A stretch of 64,000 bases of DNA from Branchiostoma belcheri (taxonomy: Eukaryota > Chordata > Leptocardii > Amphioxiformes > Branchiostomatidae), in contig NW_017804265.1 of the NCBI RefSeq assembly GCF_001625305.1, forward strand, positions 1,367,163-1,431,162, read 5' to 3'. Below the pieces are notes generated by a model that did no database searches, was not told where the DNA came from, and was given only the letters and a program-made list of their open reading frames with translations. Positions within the stretch are counted from its first letter, which is position 1, and the number at the start of each line of letters is the position of its first letter. This document shows, in pieces, positions 10,835-21,800 of this stretch. Made by a program: the position numbers and the translations under genes.

Positions 10835-11774
10835 AAGAATCTTGGGTTAAAAGGCACCAAGACCAAAATTAGTTGTAGTGTTTACGAAAAAGGGTGACGT
10901 GAAGAGGGATGTTGTGAGTAAAGGTCCAGAGCATTTAAAGGGCATGAAAGTTAAGTGATTAGTTGTAAAAGAGAAATTAACACGGTGGTCAGTGTTACTT
11001 GGAAATCAGTTAATTGGGGCAATTTTCGGCTGATGGAAAAACTTTTAAAAACAAAATGGCATGCACGCAAAAATCTGGTCAAAATGAAATTAGCAACTTA
11101 AGAACAGTCATTTTGAGCCACCAACGAGCTACGTGGGATGTTTTTTGGTTGTTGATAGGTTGGTTGGTAGGGTGAGGAGCAATTTTGATGACAGCAGTAG
11201 CTTTGTTAGATGTCCGCAATGAATTTACAGAGAACATGTACTGTTGAAAATGGTCTTCCTGTGAAAAGTTGGACTTTTTCTGTTGGGAGGTAACCAGACA
11301 AAAAATGTGCCTGATGGTGCAGGCTTACAAAATAACCCAAATGGCAAAACGGATCACGCTTTCAAGTTCTAAAAAAAAGGTGGGGCCGAAATTTGACCTA
11401 GACCACCGTGGAAGTTTGACAGTGAAGATAGAAGTGTTGAAAGTGTGCAATTCATAGCAGAGTTGGAAGGTAAGGATAGAAATGTAGGCAAGTGTGTGTA
11501 TTTGGTTGTGTTGTTACACAAATAAACTATACTCACAACTTGTATCCCAGCCTGTGTCTTCTCTCACTGCTTTACTGGTAAGTCTGGTCCTTCCTTCCTT
11601 CAGTATGTAGAGAATCCACTATGAGTCATGTAGACTGGTTGAGAGAGAAAAGAAAAGTCAGTATATTGGGACAGATTGTTCACGCCTTCACCTTTGAATT
11701 AGTAAGAACTAAGTTATTATACTGTGTACAACGAAGTCCCATACAGTATACAAATGATAGTGATAAAGCCTGTA

Positions 11775-11990
11775 TGGGGGGTCCCGACAACGCTCTACGC
11801 TAAATTTTGAGAGTGGGTACGTACTAGTATTACACTGAATTCAGGAAACCTCTCGACTACGCTTTACGTTAAATTCCAAGCGGCTACAACGCATTGCGTA
11901 GAGTTAAAACTGCAATTACGCTCTACGTTGAATTAGAGCGGTCCATCTACACTCGACATAGAACAGCCAAGTACGCTCTACGGAAAAGGG
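11775..11990. repeat. Short-motif array: tacgctctacgttaaatt variants
   Basis: A ~14-base motif of the form tacgcTctacG(c/t)taaatt recurs about five times in 200 bases (near 11790, 11853, 11890 inverted, 11916 and 11976) at spacings of roughly 40-60 bases, separated by unlike sequence. A related fragment ('gcgtagagc') is at about 8745. Function unknown. Confidence 0.45.
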
Positions 11991-12237
11991 CATGTATGGC
12001 CGTATAAAATAGCACAATTGTACTATCCCTTGCTTAAATTGATGTCAGGCTGACACACCTGAAAATATGCAGTCAAGTGAAACTGAATGACCAAGATACT
12101 GATGAAATGGTAAATTCAACTGTCCTCTGCTTGAATAGATATGCAAAGTATTAGGCTACACAAAGGTGTTTTAGACATGCTACCTTTGCCCAAGGGTTCT
12201 TCACACATAACAGAAAAATATTACTTCTAAAGGCATC

Positions 12238-14400
12238 TCACCTGCACAAAGTCTTCAATTCACTGTCTTTACATCAGCCAGTTTGATGAGCGCTCATGTG
12301 GTCTGGTCTGGACAGAAGTCGCCCGTCATCACAGGTTTCTTCCAGTGAAGACAGCTGGCCATCAAGACGCACCTAAACAACATGAAAAAATTATCAATGA
12401 TTACCAGAATAGATAATAATAAAATACCACAATTGAACTATCCCTATACTTGAACACAGATGCAGAGAGCCTCTAGAAAGGCTTCAGACATGAGGCACTG
12501 GAGCTAGGTGATACTGGTGCTACATGTAGTGTACAGTAAACCAGTTGTGTTAGCATAGAAGAAGATGACAGATGGTCATCAAAACTTCGACTCTTGTTGG
12601 AATTAAGAACCTTGCTATACAATCATTCACCTGCCTGATGAAATTGTTCACATATGTAAGGCTGACTGCTGTGGTTACTGGTTGCTTTATGAAGTGTTAT
12701 TAAAAGTGAGTGAGTGTAAGACATAAGTTGCAGAGTGATAAGATTCACATGAATCTAGTAAAGCATTGTCTCACCTGTGGACGCTGCTATCTTGGTCTTG
12801 GGTCTTCAAAGCAGCTAGTCTGGTCTGGTCCAAACTGGCCAAGTCAGGTTCAAACAGGTCACTATTGGATCAGTCAGCAGCCACCTAACTAACATACAAC
12901 ACAAGTTACACACTTGTCTCAAATGATGACAAGTAAATGGTGGATAACATCATATGCAGAACTTGAATTTTTCTCACCTAACATTCTTCTTGGGTCTTCC
13001 ATTCCCCCAGTCTGGTCTGGTTCAATCCAATGTCGTCAGGTTCAGACAGCAGTCATCACTACTGCATCAGTCAGCAGCCACCTAACTATACAGACAATAG
13101 AAGTTACACACTTGTCTCAAATGACACCATGTAAATGGTGGATAAAATAAATCTGGTCTGGTCCGTCCCATCTAGCGAAGTCGGGTTCAGACAGGTTACT
13201 ACTGGATCAGTCAGCAGCCACCTAACTAACAGAAAATAAAGGTTACACACTCGTCTTAAATGATGCCTAGTAAATGATAAAATCATATGCAGAATTTGTA
13301 TTTTTCTCACCTAACATTCTTATTGGGTCTTCCATTCACCCAGTCCGGTCTGGTTCACTTCAATCCAGTGCCATCCAGTTCAGACAGCAGTCTTCACTAC
13401 TGCATCAGTCAGCAGCCACCTAACTATACAGACAAAAGAAGTTACACACGTCTTGTCTCAAATAATACCATGTAAATGGTGGATAAAATGCAGAATTAAC
13501 TTTTTTTTCTCACCTAACATAGCATTCTTCTTGGATCTTCCATTCACCCAGTCTGGTCTGGTTCAATCCAGTGCCATCCAGTTCAGACAGCAGTCCTCAC
13601 TACTGCATCAGTCAGCAGTCACCTAACTATACAGACAAAAGAAGTTACACACTTGTCTCAAATAATACCATGTAAATGGTGGATAAAATGCAGAATTTAG
13701 AGTTTTCTCACCTAATATTCTTCTTGGGTCTTCCATTCCCCCAGTCTGGTCTGGTTCAATCCAGTCATCCAGTTCAGACAGCAGTCCTCACTACTGCATC
13801 AGTCAGCAGTCACCTAGCTATACAGACACAAGAAGTTACACACTTGTCTCAAATGACCCCATGTGCTAAATGTTGGATAAAATGCAGAATTAAGAGTTCT
13901 CTCACCTTACAAATTTTCTCTTGGGTCTTCAAATCAGCTGGTCTGGTCTGGTTCAATCCAACATTGTCAGGTTCAGACAGGAGTTATCACTACTGGATCA
14001 GTCAGCAGCCACCTAACTATACAGACAATAAAAGTTACACACTTGCCTCAAATGACGCCATGTAAATGGTGGATAAAATGCAGAATTAAGAGTTTTCTCA
14101 CCTGATATTGTTCTTGCGTCTTAAGATAAACTGGTCTAGTCTGGTTCAATCCAATGTGGCCAGGTTCAGTCACCAGCCACCTAACTATAAACACATAACA
14201 AGTTACACACTTGTCTCAGATATACCAAGGACTTAGTAATACATAGGTAAAATGCAGAAGTCATAATTTTCTCGCGTGATATTCCTCTTGGGTCTTCAAT
14301 TCACCTGGTCTGGTCTAATCCAGTGTTGCCAAGTTTACACACAAGTCATCACTACTCTATTAGCAATTACCTAATTATGATGCAGACAAAAATAATTATA
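12238..14400 (-). repeat. ~195-bp tandem repeat array, units with splice sites (minus strand)
   Basis: About ten units carry 'tctggtctggttcaatcc', 'cagacagcagt', 'catcagtcagcagccacc' and 'gttacacacttgtctca'. The motif starts lie near 12817, 13012, 13152, 13345, 13551, 13744, 13940, 14134 and 14308, with a divergent unit at 12300. Spacing is mostly 193-206. On the minus strand most units have a pyrimidine-rich acceptor ending gttag| (complement of ctaac near 12884, 13081, 13419, 13620, 14010 and 14181) and a donor |gtgaga (complement of tctcac near 12769, 12972, 13306, 13508, 13706, 13900 and 14096). This gives exon-like blocks of about 78-108 bases separated by ~90-base introns. All three frames contain stops, so any transcript is non-coding. 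Confidence 0.75.
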
Positions 14401-14574
14401 GTTACACACAGTAAATATATAACACCAAGTAGCTGGTTGGAAAAACAGAAGTCTAAAATAAAACATTAAAAAACTCGTCACGAATTTTGACGTGAAAAAC
14501 AAGCTGTTGATAAATGAGTTTCAATGTCAAAACGTTTTTTTGATATGCAAATGATCCCAGATCTCAGCGCGCCA

Positions 14575-14588
14575 GTTTTGGCGGGAAA
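14575..14588. promoter_or_regulatory. E2F-like site
   Basis: TTTTGGCGGGAAAA fits the E2F consensus closely. It lies between the repeat array and the promoter-like exon near 14960. The same motif recurs in the palindrome at 9.7-10.4 kb. Binding is inferred from the motif only. Confidence 0.45.
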
Positions 14589-14905
14589 ATATTGAAGGTG
14601 TGGTAAAAAAACTAAAATACAAATTACAAAACAAAACTAAACTACTAAATTACAAAACTGTGGAAAAAAAGGACTTCAACGACATTCAAATGACCAAATA
14701 TTCAACGAAACAGTTCTACCTCCATGAAATACGAGAAACTGAGTAGTAGAAACCGCCCCCCCCCCCAAAAAAAACTACAAAAAAGAGTACATATTATTCT
14801 AAACGTTACACCACTTAATACGTAATATAACATAGCTAGCTGATGGAACATAACTTGTTGCCATGTTAACAGCTGGAAATAAATTCGGAGAGATAGTCGT
14901 CTTAC

Positions 14906-14990
14906 CTTTCAGCAAAGTAAAATCATGGTCCTGATTTCCTGACCATGCGGTCCCGCCATTTTGAAATCCTCTTCCCCAAAATTCGCCAGG
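14906..14990 (-). promoter_or_regulatory. Promoter-like first exon with YY1/E2F-type motif
   Basis: On the minus strand, 'aaaatggcggga' (complement of 14951-14962) resembles a YY1-type start element overlapping a G-rich E2F-like core. About 50 bases downstream is a good donor, ctgaaag|gtaagacg (exon edge at 14906). ATGs in this block hit stops within 20 codons. It is well placed to start a transcript running into the splice-competent array at 14.4-12.2 kb. This is inference from motifs and spacing. Confidence 0.4.
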
Positions 14991-16090
14991 TCAGAAATTA
15001 CGCATTTTCTCCCTCAAAACATCCAAAAGAACGGCACAAAACCAACACAGAAACATCCAGACTATTTACTACGTGTATATGGACGTTTCAAGATACATAA
15101 AGCACCAGAAACAAATAAAAATTCCACCAAGAAAGTTCCCCAAACGACAACCACTCCCTGCTACAACACCACAGCTGCAGCATTTGGACTGTACCAAACG
15201 CGACTTCTCTTCAGGGGGCACAAAGGCCTTACTTAATTAATTATTTCAATACTAGTTACTATTCGAGCTGTCCAAGGACATTTTACATGTACATCAATAT
15301 ATACACTGGTCTCAAATGTCCCAACTTTCGTTGCATTATAGATTCACCAGGAATGATGAATGTTTGGTTGGGCATCAAAGAGAAGAGGGGAAACCATCAT
15401 CAAGAATAGTGATGGTACGGTCCTACCTCCTTGGCCAGGTGAAACATGAATAAATCTATAATCTCCAAGCAGATGCTATGGTATCAAGGCCAGAGGAGTG
15501 TCCATTAATGAAGTTATTAATCTCCAAGCAGATGCTACAGCAGCAAGACGGTATCCATTGGCCAGAGGAGTGTCTGTTACTACTGGCATTTATAACCATC
15601 AGCAGCTGATGGACCCTCCTCTGATATTGTATTGCCATCGTAGCATCTGCTTTGAACATTATACATTTATGTGTGGCTTGAACACTTGCTCTAATATACA
15701 TGCTGCAATTATATATGCTGGTCGTTCTGACATGCTTTCACATGTTAACTAGAAAAGGATATATCTTTTTTATATAAAGATTATGTACTATCCTGTTGCA
15801 TATTGTGATATACCGTATACAAAAGTACAGCTTATATGTTATAGAGGCATTCAGAAAGGACCCAAATATGTATGCACAAAACTTCATTTTTCAACGTCTT
15901 AATGGAGCCTTTTTTTTTTTTGCACAATTCTATTCCTGAAATTTCATTTTTTTAACTCTGTAATTTAATGGAAGAATTTTTTTCACAGTTTTATTATAAA
16001 TTTGGTAATAAAAAAAACTACTGTAGCTATTGCCATACCTAAACTGTTCTGTTTCCTCAAATAATCTCTCAAAACAAGTGTACATCAAAC
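14991..16090. other. Intergenic, small repeats only
   Basis: No gene recognised. A small repeat carries 'aatctccaagcagatgct' at about 15460 and 15518, with an inverted piece 'gtagcatctgct' near 15640. The ORFs of 81-91 codons here show no domain. 15905-16020 is low-complexity T/A-rich sequence. Confidence 0.45.
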
Positions 16091-16093
16091 AAC

Positions 16094-16099
16094 TTTATT
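16094..16099 (-). terminator. Likely poly(A) signal of the zinc-finger gene
   Basis: TTTATT on the plus strand is AATAAA on the minus strand, 0.8 kb past the zinc-finger stop codon, with no other gene between. It would give an 800-base 3' UTR. Confidence 0.45.
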
Positions 16100-16896
16100 G
16101 AAGAAAATGTAACAGAACAACATAACCAACAATACTACCTCTAAGTATACCCAATAGTATGTACATATTCGGACCAGTCAAATGCAAGACTCTAAGAACA
16201 GGTTATAGTATCCCAGTTGGGTTCTAATGATGTAACTTATCAGTGTACATAATTCAGGGTAATGCGAGTACAAGTAGTCACTGTTGTCCCCTGTGCAAGT
16301 AAGTTTAAGTTTGCAATTTTAACTAAAAGAAAAAACATTCTATCATATCTGTACCTAAACTTGAAGCCTATAAGTTATATAACATATATACTGATAACAA
16401 TATAAGATCCAACAGTTCTATTCTGTTTTTTTTTAACTTAAAAAGGTAAGTAACAAAACTATATGTTAACATGAACAAAGTTAAATATAAACCAAATGTA
16501 ATAGGTAATGGGTTAATAATCTTAGTAAGAACCTGAAAACTTGAATGTAGGAAATACACTAGTAGCCAACTCGCCAACTGCGACTTAAACTACTACTTAC
16601 TATGCAAGACAATTGCCACAAAAATTAACACCTACAAAATTGATATAAGAATACACATGAAGAGATAATTAATAAGCAAGTACCTAAACAAAATGTTTTT
16701 CAAGATCTAGAAATTTACAAAGTTTGTATGCAATACCAAACCAGCATCTGTCCTGTAGTTTTACACATGCCATCTTTCTTGGATACTTGTGCCATGTGCT
16801 TTCTAAGACTTCCTTGTTTATCAAACTGCCAGTGTGAGCTCGCAAGTGATACTCCATGCAAACCAGCTGACTGAGCTACAATCCTCAAACTTGCTT

Positions 16897-17331
16897 CTAG
16901 GGTTTCTTCCTTGTGTGAGTCCGCATGTGTCTCTTCAGATTACCCAGGTGACTGAACTGCCTACTGCACTCCTCACACCTGTAGGGTTTCTCCCCAGTGT
17001 GAGTACGCATGTGTCTCTTCAGAGCATCCAGCTGACTGAACTGCCTGCCACACTCCTCACACTGGTAGGATTTCTCTCCAGTGTGAGTCCACATATGTCT
17101 CTTCAGATTACCCAGCTCAGTAAACTGCCTGCTGCACTCCTCACAACTGTAGGGCTTCTCCCCAGTGTGAGTCCTCATGTGAGTCTTCAGATTACCCAGC
17201 TGACTGAACTGCTTGCTGCACTCCTCACACCTGTAGGGTTTCTCTGAGTCTCCTTTACTAGATGGCACAAAAAAACTCTCTGCCTTGCTCCTGACTTCCT
17301 CCAAACTCTGCACTGTGTTTGTTGTTGCCAT
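16897..17331 (-). CDS. Four-finger C2H2 zinc-finger protein
   Basis: 144 residues from the ATG at 17331 (MATTNTVQ...) to TAG at 16897. A short N-terminal region is followed by four tandem C2H2 fingers of the YxCEEC-x-QF-x-LxxLKxHMRTHTGEKP type. Helix residues at -1/2/3/6 are Q-G-N-T, E-G-N-R, Q-D-A-R and H-G-N-R. It is likely a nuclear DNA-binding protein from a lineage-expanded family. Target and orthologue are unknown. A 3' splice site (tttgcaccag) lies 10 bases before the ATG, so the 5' UTR is spliced; a matching donor (ctgttcag|gtagtaag) is near 18470. Just past the stop, another frame still reads a worn finger (QLVCMEYHLRAHTG), so the protein may once have had a fifth finger. Confidence 0.85.
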   Translation of the reverse strand: MATTNTVQSLEEVRSKAESFFVPSSKGDSEKPYRCEECSKQFSQLGNLKTHMRTHTGEKPYSCEECSRQFTELGNLKRHMWTHTGEKSYQCEECGRQFSQLDALKRHMRTHTGEKPYRCEECSRQFSHLGNLKRHMRTHTRKKP

Positions 17332-17419
17332 TTTCGTATATCTGGTGCAAATTCTGTACAGACAAGATGAACAATCATTAAAGCAACACACTCCAGAATT
17401 ATAGTTATATGACTTTCTT

Positions 17420-17790
17420 TTTACTTATTGGTCGCCACCTAACACGGCCATTAGGCCACTTCAAGGTGAATGGTGCTACCACCTGAATGGTATGACCACT
17501 CACCTGGGTTACGGGTTACCGAGTAGAACTGAAACAGCAACTCTTCTCCCTGAGTCAGAAACATCATGATTGAGACCAGCCCAACTTCACACAAGTAGTG
17601 AGGACTAACTGACCCACTAGGAGAAGCAGGGGTTACGAGGCTGCTCGGAAAAATTGCCTACCCCATTTTTACACCATAATGGTTTGTTCCACTTCCACTC
17701 ACGTGGGTTCTTTTACGTGCTTGAGGTGTGTCTCTCCTCAAACACGGGACCTCCATTTAACCCTAACCGAAGCTAGGTACTTATTTTCAC
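17420..17790. repeat. Dispersed repeat in the zinc-finger gene intron
   Basis: This intronic block ('cacggccattaggccactt' through 'acacgggacctccattt') has the appearance of a multi-copy invertebrate repeat, with short palindromic stretches and no ORF. Class not determined; only one copy is in this window. Confidence 0.35.
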
Positions 17791-18466
17791 CATTATTATA
17801 TTCTAAATGATAAAGCACACTGACAAATAGTGGACCCTCCCTAAGTCCCAATGTACAAATTATTTACAAATGGAGAGATCATCTAGTGAACCGCCTGAAA
17901 AATTGCTGTCAGGCTATGAATTAATAATGAACACCAGATGGCGGGAAGGGGCCGGCTAAGGGGTTTACAGTATACCTTACATATGTCAACTGCTTTATAT
18001 TTTACACCAATAAATTGTAAACTTTCACTCTGCAATTCAAATACAGGTTTAAATTTTCACTTGTCTTTGAACAAAACCTCGAAATTTCAAAAGATTTTAT
18101 AAACCCCTCACGTGCCGCATTATTTCTTCTACCCTCCTCCACGGTGGCAAGGCAGTGAGGCAATCATATTTTGCCCTGATAATAATATTATTTGCCACTA
18201 TCACTATCAGAGAGCTCGAGAGCCGCGGAAAACAAAACGGCAAAATATATTAAAAACTGAAATAATTTAACCCCTCCAAACTATGGTCTAGAATAGAATT
18301 CTAGAAGTTTGACTTCACCGATAGCCGGTTCAAACTACAATGTAACGTTATAATTTTAGTTCCAACCAAAGACGTCCTTTGTTCAAACGCGGCAGCGTCA
18401 AAAATCATATCACATCAAATCTACGAGGATATTTCTGATATCGAAATACAACAATCGTCTTACTAC

Positions 18467-18610
18467 CTGAACAGATTTGAAGCCTGTTACGCAAGAAACT
18501 GCAGTTGACTCTCCCAAAACTGTGAAATTATTATGTTGTGATCTTTGAGAGGCTGACAAAGGCCAACGCTAACCACACCGTTTGCTTCGCTCTACAAACA
18601 GGAAGTTGAA
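18467..18610 (-). other. Putative 5' UTR exon of the zinc-finger gene
   Basis: The donor ctgttcag|gtagtaag on the minus strand (exon edge about 18467) pairs with the acceptor just upstream of the zinc-finger ATG, giving an intron of ~1.1 kb. The transcription start is not defined; the upper bound is approximate. Confidence 0.45.
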
Positions 18611-18867
18611 GTTCAGTACCCCGGAAGTATTCTATGATCTTCTTGTCTCTATGTGACCTTTGAACTTTAGATGGGGTCAACGTCCTGGAGGGTGTTCTAG
18701 TTTGAAGTTGTCAAAGTCCAGGCTCTTAAAAAGATTTAGGCTTGTATCATAGGGAAAATCGCATGTAATTAAGACCCTAGTAGGATCATATGAACACAGA
18801 TAGATTCCACTTCAAAACAACGTTAGCTCCTGGCTGTGACGTAACCCCTGGCCCTATTTGGCTAAAA
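18600..18867. promoter_or_regulatory. Shared promoter region, zinc-finger gene (-) and ACOX1 (+)
   Basis: The two genes start head-to-head within about 270 bases. 'tgtgacctttgaactttag' near 18652 contains two TGACCT/TGAACT-like half-sites one base apart, resembling a DR1 peroxisome-proliferator/HNF4-type element, which would suit a peroxisomal beta-oxidation gene. This is inference from sequence only. Confidence 0.4.
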
Positions 18868-21800
18868 ATGTCGTCTGCAAAAAGGACCGAAATGAATCCA
18901 GACCTGCAGAAAGAGCGGGACGGAGCGAGCTTTAACCCGTACAGCCTGACCTGTCTGCTACATGCAGGGGAGGAGAACGTAGAGAGGAAAAGAGAGCTCG
19001 GTAAGATTTCTCATTGTCTCGTATTATAAATCTGTATCCAAAACACAAGTGTGCGTATGTGGGGAGGGGGGCGTACTAGTAACTTAGGATAAATCTATTA
19101 TAATATATTTATGTCCTTATATCGTAACGTATTAAACTATAGGTGGAAGGCAGTGTTGTAGAAAAGGTAGGAGTACTTCAGTTGCAGTAGGAGAAGGTAG
19201 ATGCATTTTATCTTAGATCTAGGACTATGAGATCTTGTGATCCCATATTCAATGCTATGATCAAGGAGGTTCAGAAATACACAGCTACCTGTACTAACCT
19301 ACATATGTCCAGTACATGGATCAGTGCAGGTTAGGTGCAGCAAGAAGCTTCAAGTTGTCCTTGGGTGCAGGTAGACATCAGAAATATTTCGGTTACTGTT
19401 ACTCTCATCTGCCGAATAAACATACCCCCCGGAATAAACGTACCCCCCCGGACAAATCTTCAAAATTAAATAAACATACCCCTGGAATAAACGTACCCCC
19501 CGGAAAATTACCAAAATTGACGGGTAACCTGTGTCTCTTGTACTAAAATGCGCCCTTACTGATATATGCACAAATCTTTAACTGTTATTTGCAATTAGGA
19601 ATTTAAAGAGACAAAAAAAAAGAGCATTTAATATTTCGTATTTTGTTAAGCACCACCCATGACAATAGAACATTCAGACAAATTTATGCACGCGGTGATT
19701 GCAAAAACCGGCCCGAAAATGACAAGTTTCTTGCTACAATACGCGTTTATAAACGTCTTCACGTCGATGATTTGTCAATTTTTTTCACACGAAGTTGAAA
19801 AAAATTACTGGTTTTCAAAAAATTAATAAACATACTGTGCAAAATAAGAACGTACTGGGTGGATGTTCGGGCCAAAAAAAATAAACGTACCCGTATGTTT
19901 ATTCGGTTCATACCCTATGTTACGACAGCCCTATGTTACGACAGCCCTATGTTACGACAGCCCTATGTTACGACAGCCCTATGTTACGACAGCCCTATGT
20001 TACGACAGCCCTATGTTACGACAGCCCTATGTTACGACAGCCCTATGTTACGACAGACCTATGTTACGACAGACCTATGTTACGACAGCCCTATGTTACG
20101 ACAGCCCTATGTTACGACAGCCCTATGTTACGACAGCCCTATGTTTTGACGCCCCCTTTTTTCAACGCGATTATGGCTATATGTTCAGACACCAAATGAT
20201 AAATTGTAAATGTATTGAGAGTAATGATCTCGAAGGAAATTTTCACGTTATATATTGTCACTGACAGTGTTTCCGCCAGACTGCAGCTGAGAGATCCTGA
20301 GAGGCCGTCCAGTTGGGAAGGGCCGGGTCACGAAAATTAATTAAGTTATGGAACACGTCGCGAAAATTAACTGAGGGGCGGTGCATTTGTTTACACTTGT
20401 TTACAAGTTGAAACTGTCCACAAGCATTCCACATTTTTTCACAAGTATTGACAAAAAAAAAACACTGCTACAAATGGCAACGTATCGTCAGGAATACTTA
20501 ATTAGGACATTCTGCTGCAAAACTCCGAACATCGGCATCATTTATTTTAATTGTAACCACCAGTATAACAATACGCTACTTTTTACGGTGTTTCTACCTC
20601 TACTTAGTAACATTCCATTAAAGAAATTCATTATTAAGAATTTTTGAGGAAATGTATGTATCCATATGCCGATTTGTGGTGCCTTTCGCGTATTCAACTT
20701 TCAAGCAAGCCAGAAGTGTCAGCAAACCGCGGCGTGGACAGCGAACTGCGGCGTGGATTTTCATGCAACCCGCCCGCTACAAGACCATCAAAAACGTAAC
20801 TCTCAAAAGAATTTTCAAATCCGAAATGATTTTGTTCAATCGCGAGGAAAAATATTTGTGGATACATTTTACCGGATGGAAACTTGAAAAACGGGTTTTA
20901 ATGAGATTAACGTATGCNNNNNNNNNNNNNNNNNNNNACCAGTTGATGATAATGAAGATGAAGGCCTAGATGATGATGAAGAAGATGATGATGATGAAGA
21001 TTATGATGATGATGATCAGGAGTACTACACCATGGATGACCCTGATGCAGCTCCAGAGACAAACCCTACCTCCTGCAGTACCTGTGTGGAGCAGAATGGG
21101 TGAGATCAGTGTTTCCGCCAGACTGCAGCTGAGAGGCCGTCCAGTTGGGAAGGGCCGGGTCGCGAAAATTTATTAACTTAGGGAACACGTCGCGAAAATT
21201 AACTGGAGGGGGCGGGGCATTTGTTTACACTTGTTTACAAGTTGAAACTGTCCACAAGCATTCCACTATTTTTTTTGTATTGACATAAAAACACTGTTAC
21301 AAATGGCAACGTATCGTCAGGAATACTTAATTAGGACATTCTGCTGCAAAACTCCGAACATCGGCATCATTTATTTTAATTGTAACCACCAGTATAACAA
21401 TACGCTACTTTTTACGGTGTTTCTACCTCTACTTAGTAACATTCCATTAAAGAAATTCATTATTAAGAATTTTTGAGAAAATGTATGTATCCATATGCCG
21501 ATTTGTGGTGCCTTTCGCGTATTCAACTTTCAAGCAAGCCAGAAGTGTCAGCAAACCGCGGCGTGGACAGCGAACTGCGGCGTGGATTTTCATGCAACCC
21601 GCCCGCTACAAGACCATCAAAAACGTAACTCTCAAAAGAATTTTCAAATCCGAAATGATTTTGTTCAATCGCGAGGAAAAATATTTGTGGATACATTTTA
21701 CCGGATGGAAACTTGAAAAACGGGTTTTAATGAGATTAACGTATGCGAAAGGCGCCGACATCAATTGTTCGACAGCATATAACAATAACAATAGCTGTCG

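Larger units (their letters stand above)
9160..11605. mobile_element. Composite foldback element (~2.4 kb) with imperfect terminal inverted repeats
   Basis: The ends are related in inverted orientation. 'ggaaggaccagactt' near 9172 is matched by the complement near 11583-11597, and similarity extends inward for about 80 bases ('tgtgagtat', then 'acacacttgc'). Inside are tandem ~120-bp units (9410-9700), the 725-bp palindrome at 9686-10410 and another inverted repeat at 10612-10834. No transposase or reverse transcriptase is visible. The boundaries are approximate and no target duplication was recognised. It may be a large foldback DNA transposon, or several nested ones. Confidence 0.5.

Noticed and set aside
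12710-14065. Plus-strand ORFs in the 195-bp array, some spanning two units
   Set aside because: They are frame by-products of the repeat, broken at different places in each unit, and the splice signals are on the other strand.
19913-20145. CRISPR-like appearance of regular short repeats
   Set aside because: The units are directly adjacent with no spacers, in a eukaryotic intron; it is a minisatellite.
19859-20264. Three overlapping ORFs with repeated [20 protein letters not shown] peptides
   Set aside because: They come from a 15-base tandem repeat without stops in any frame; not genes.
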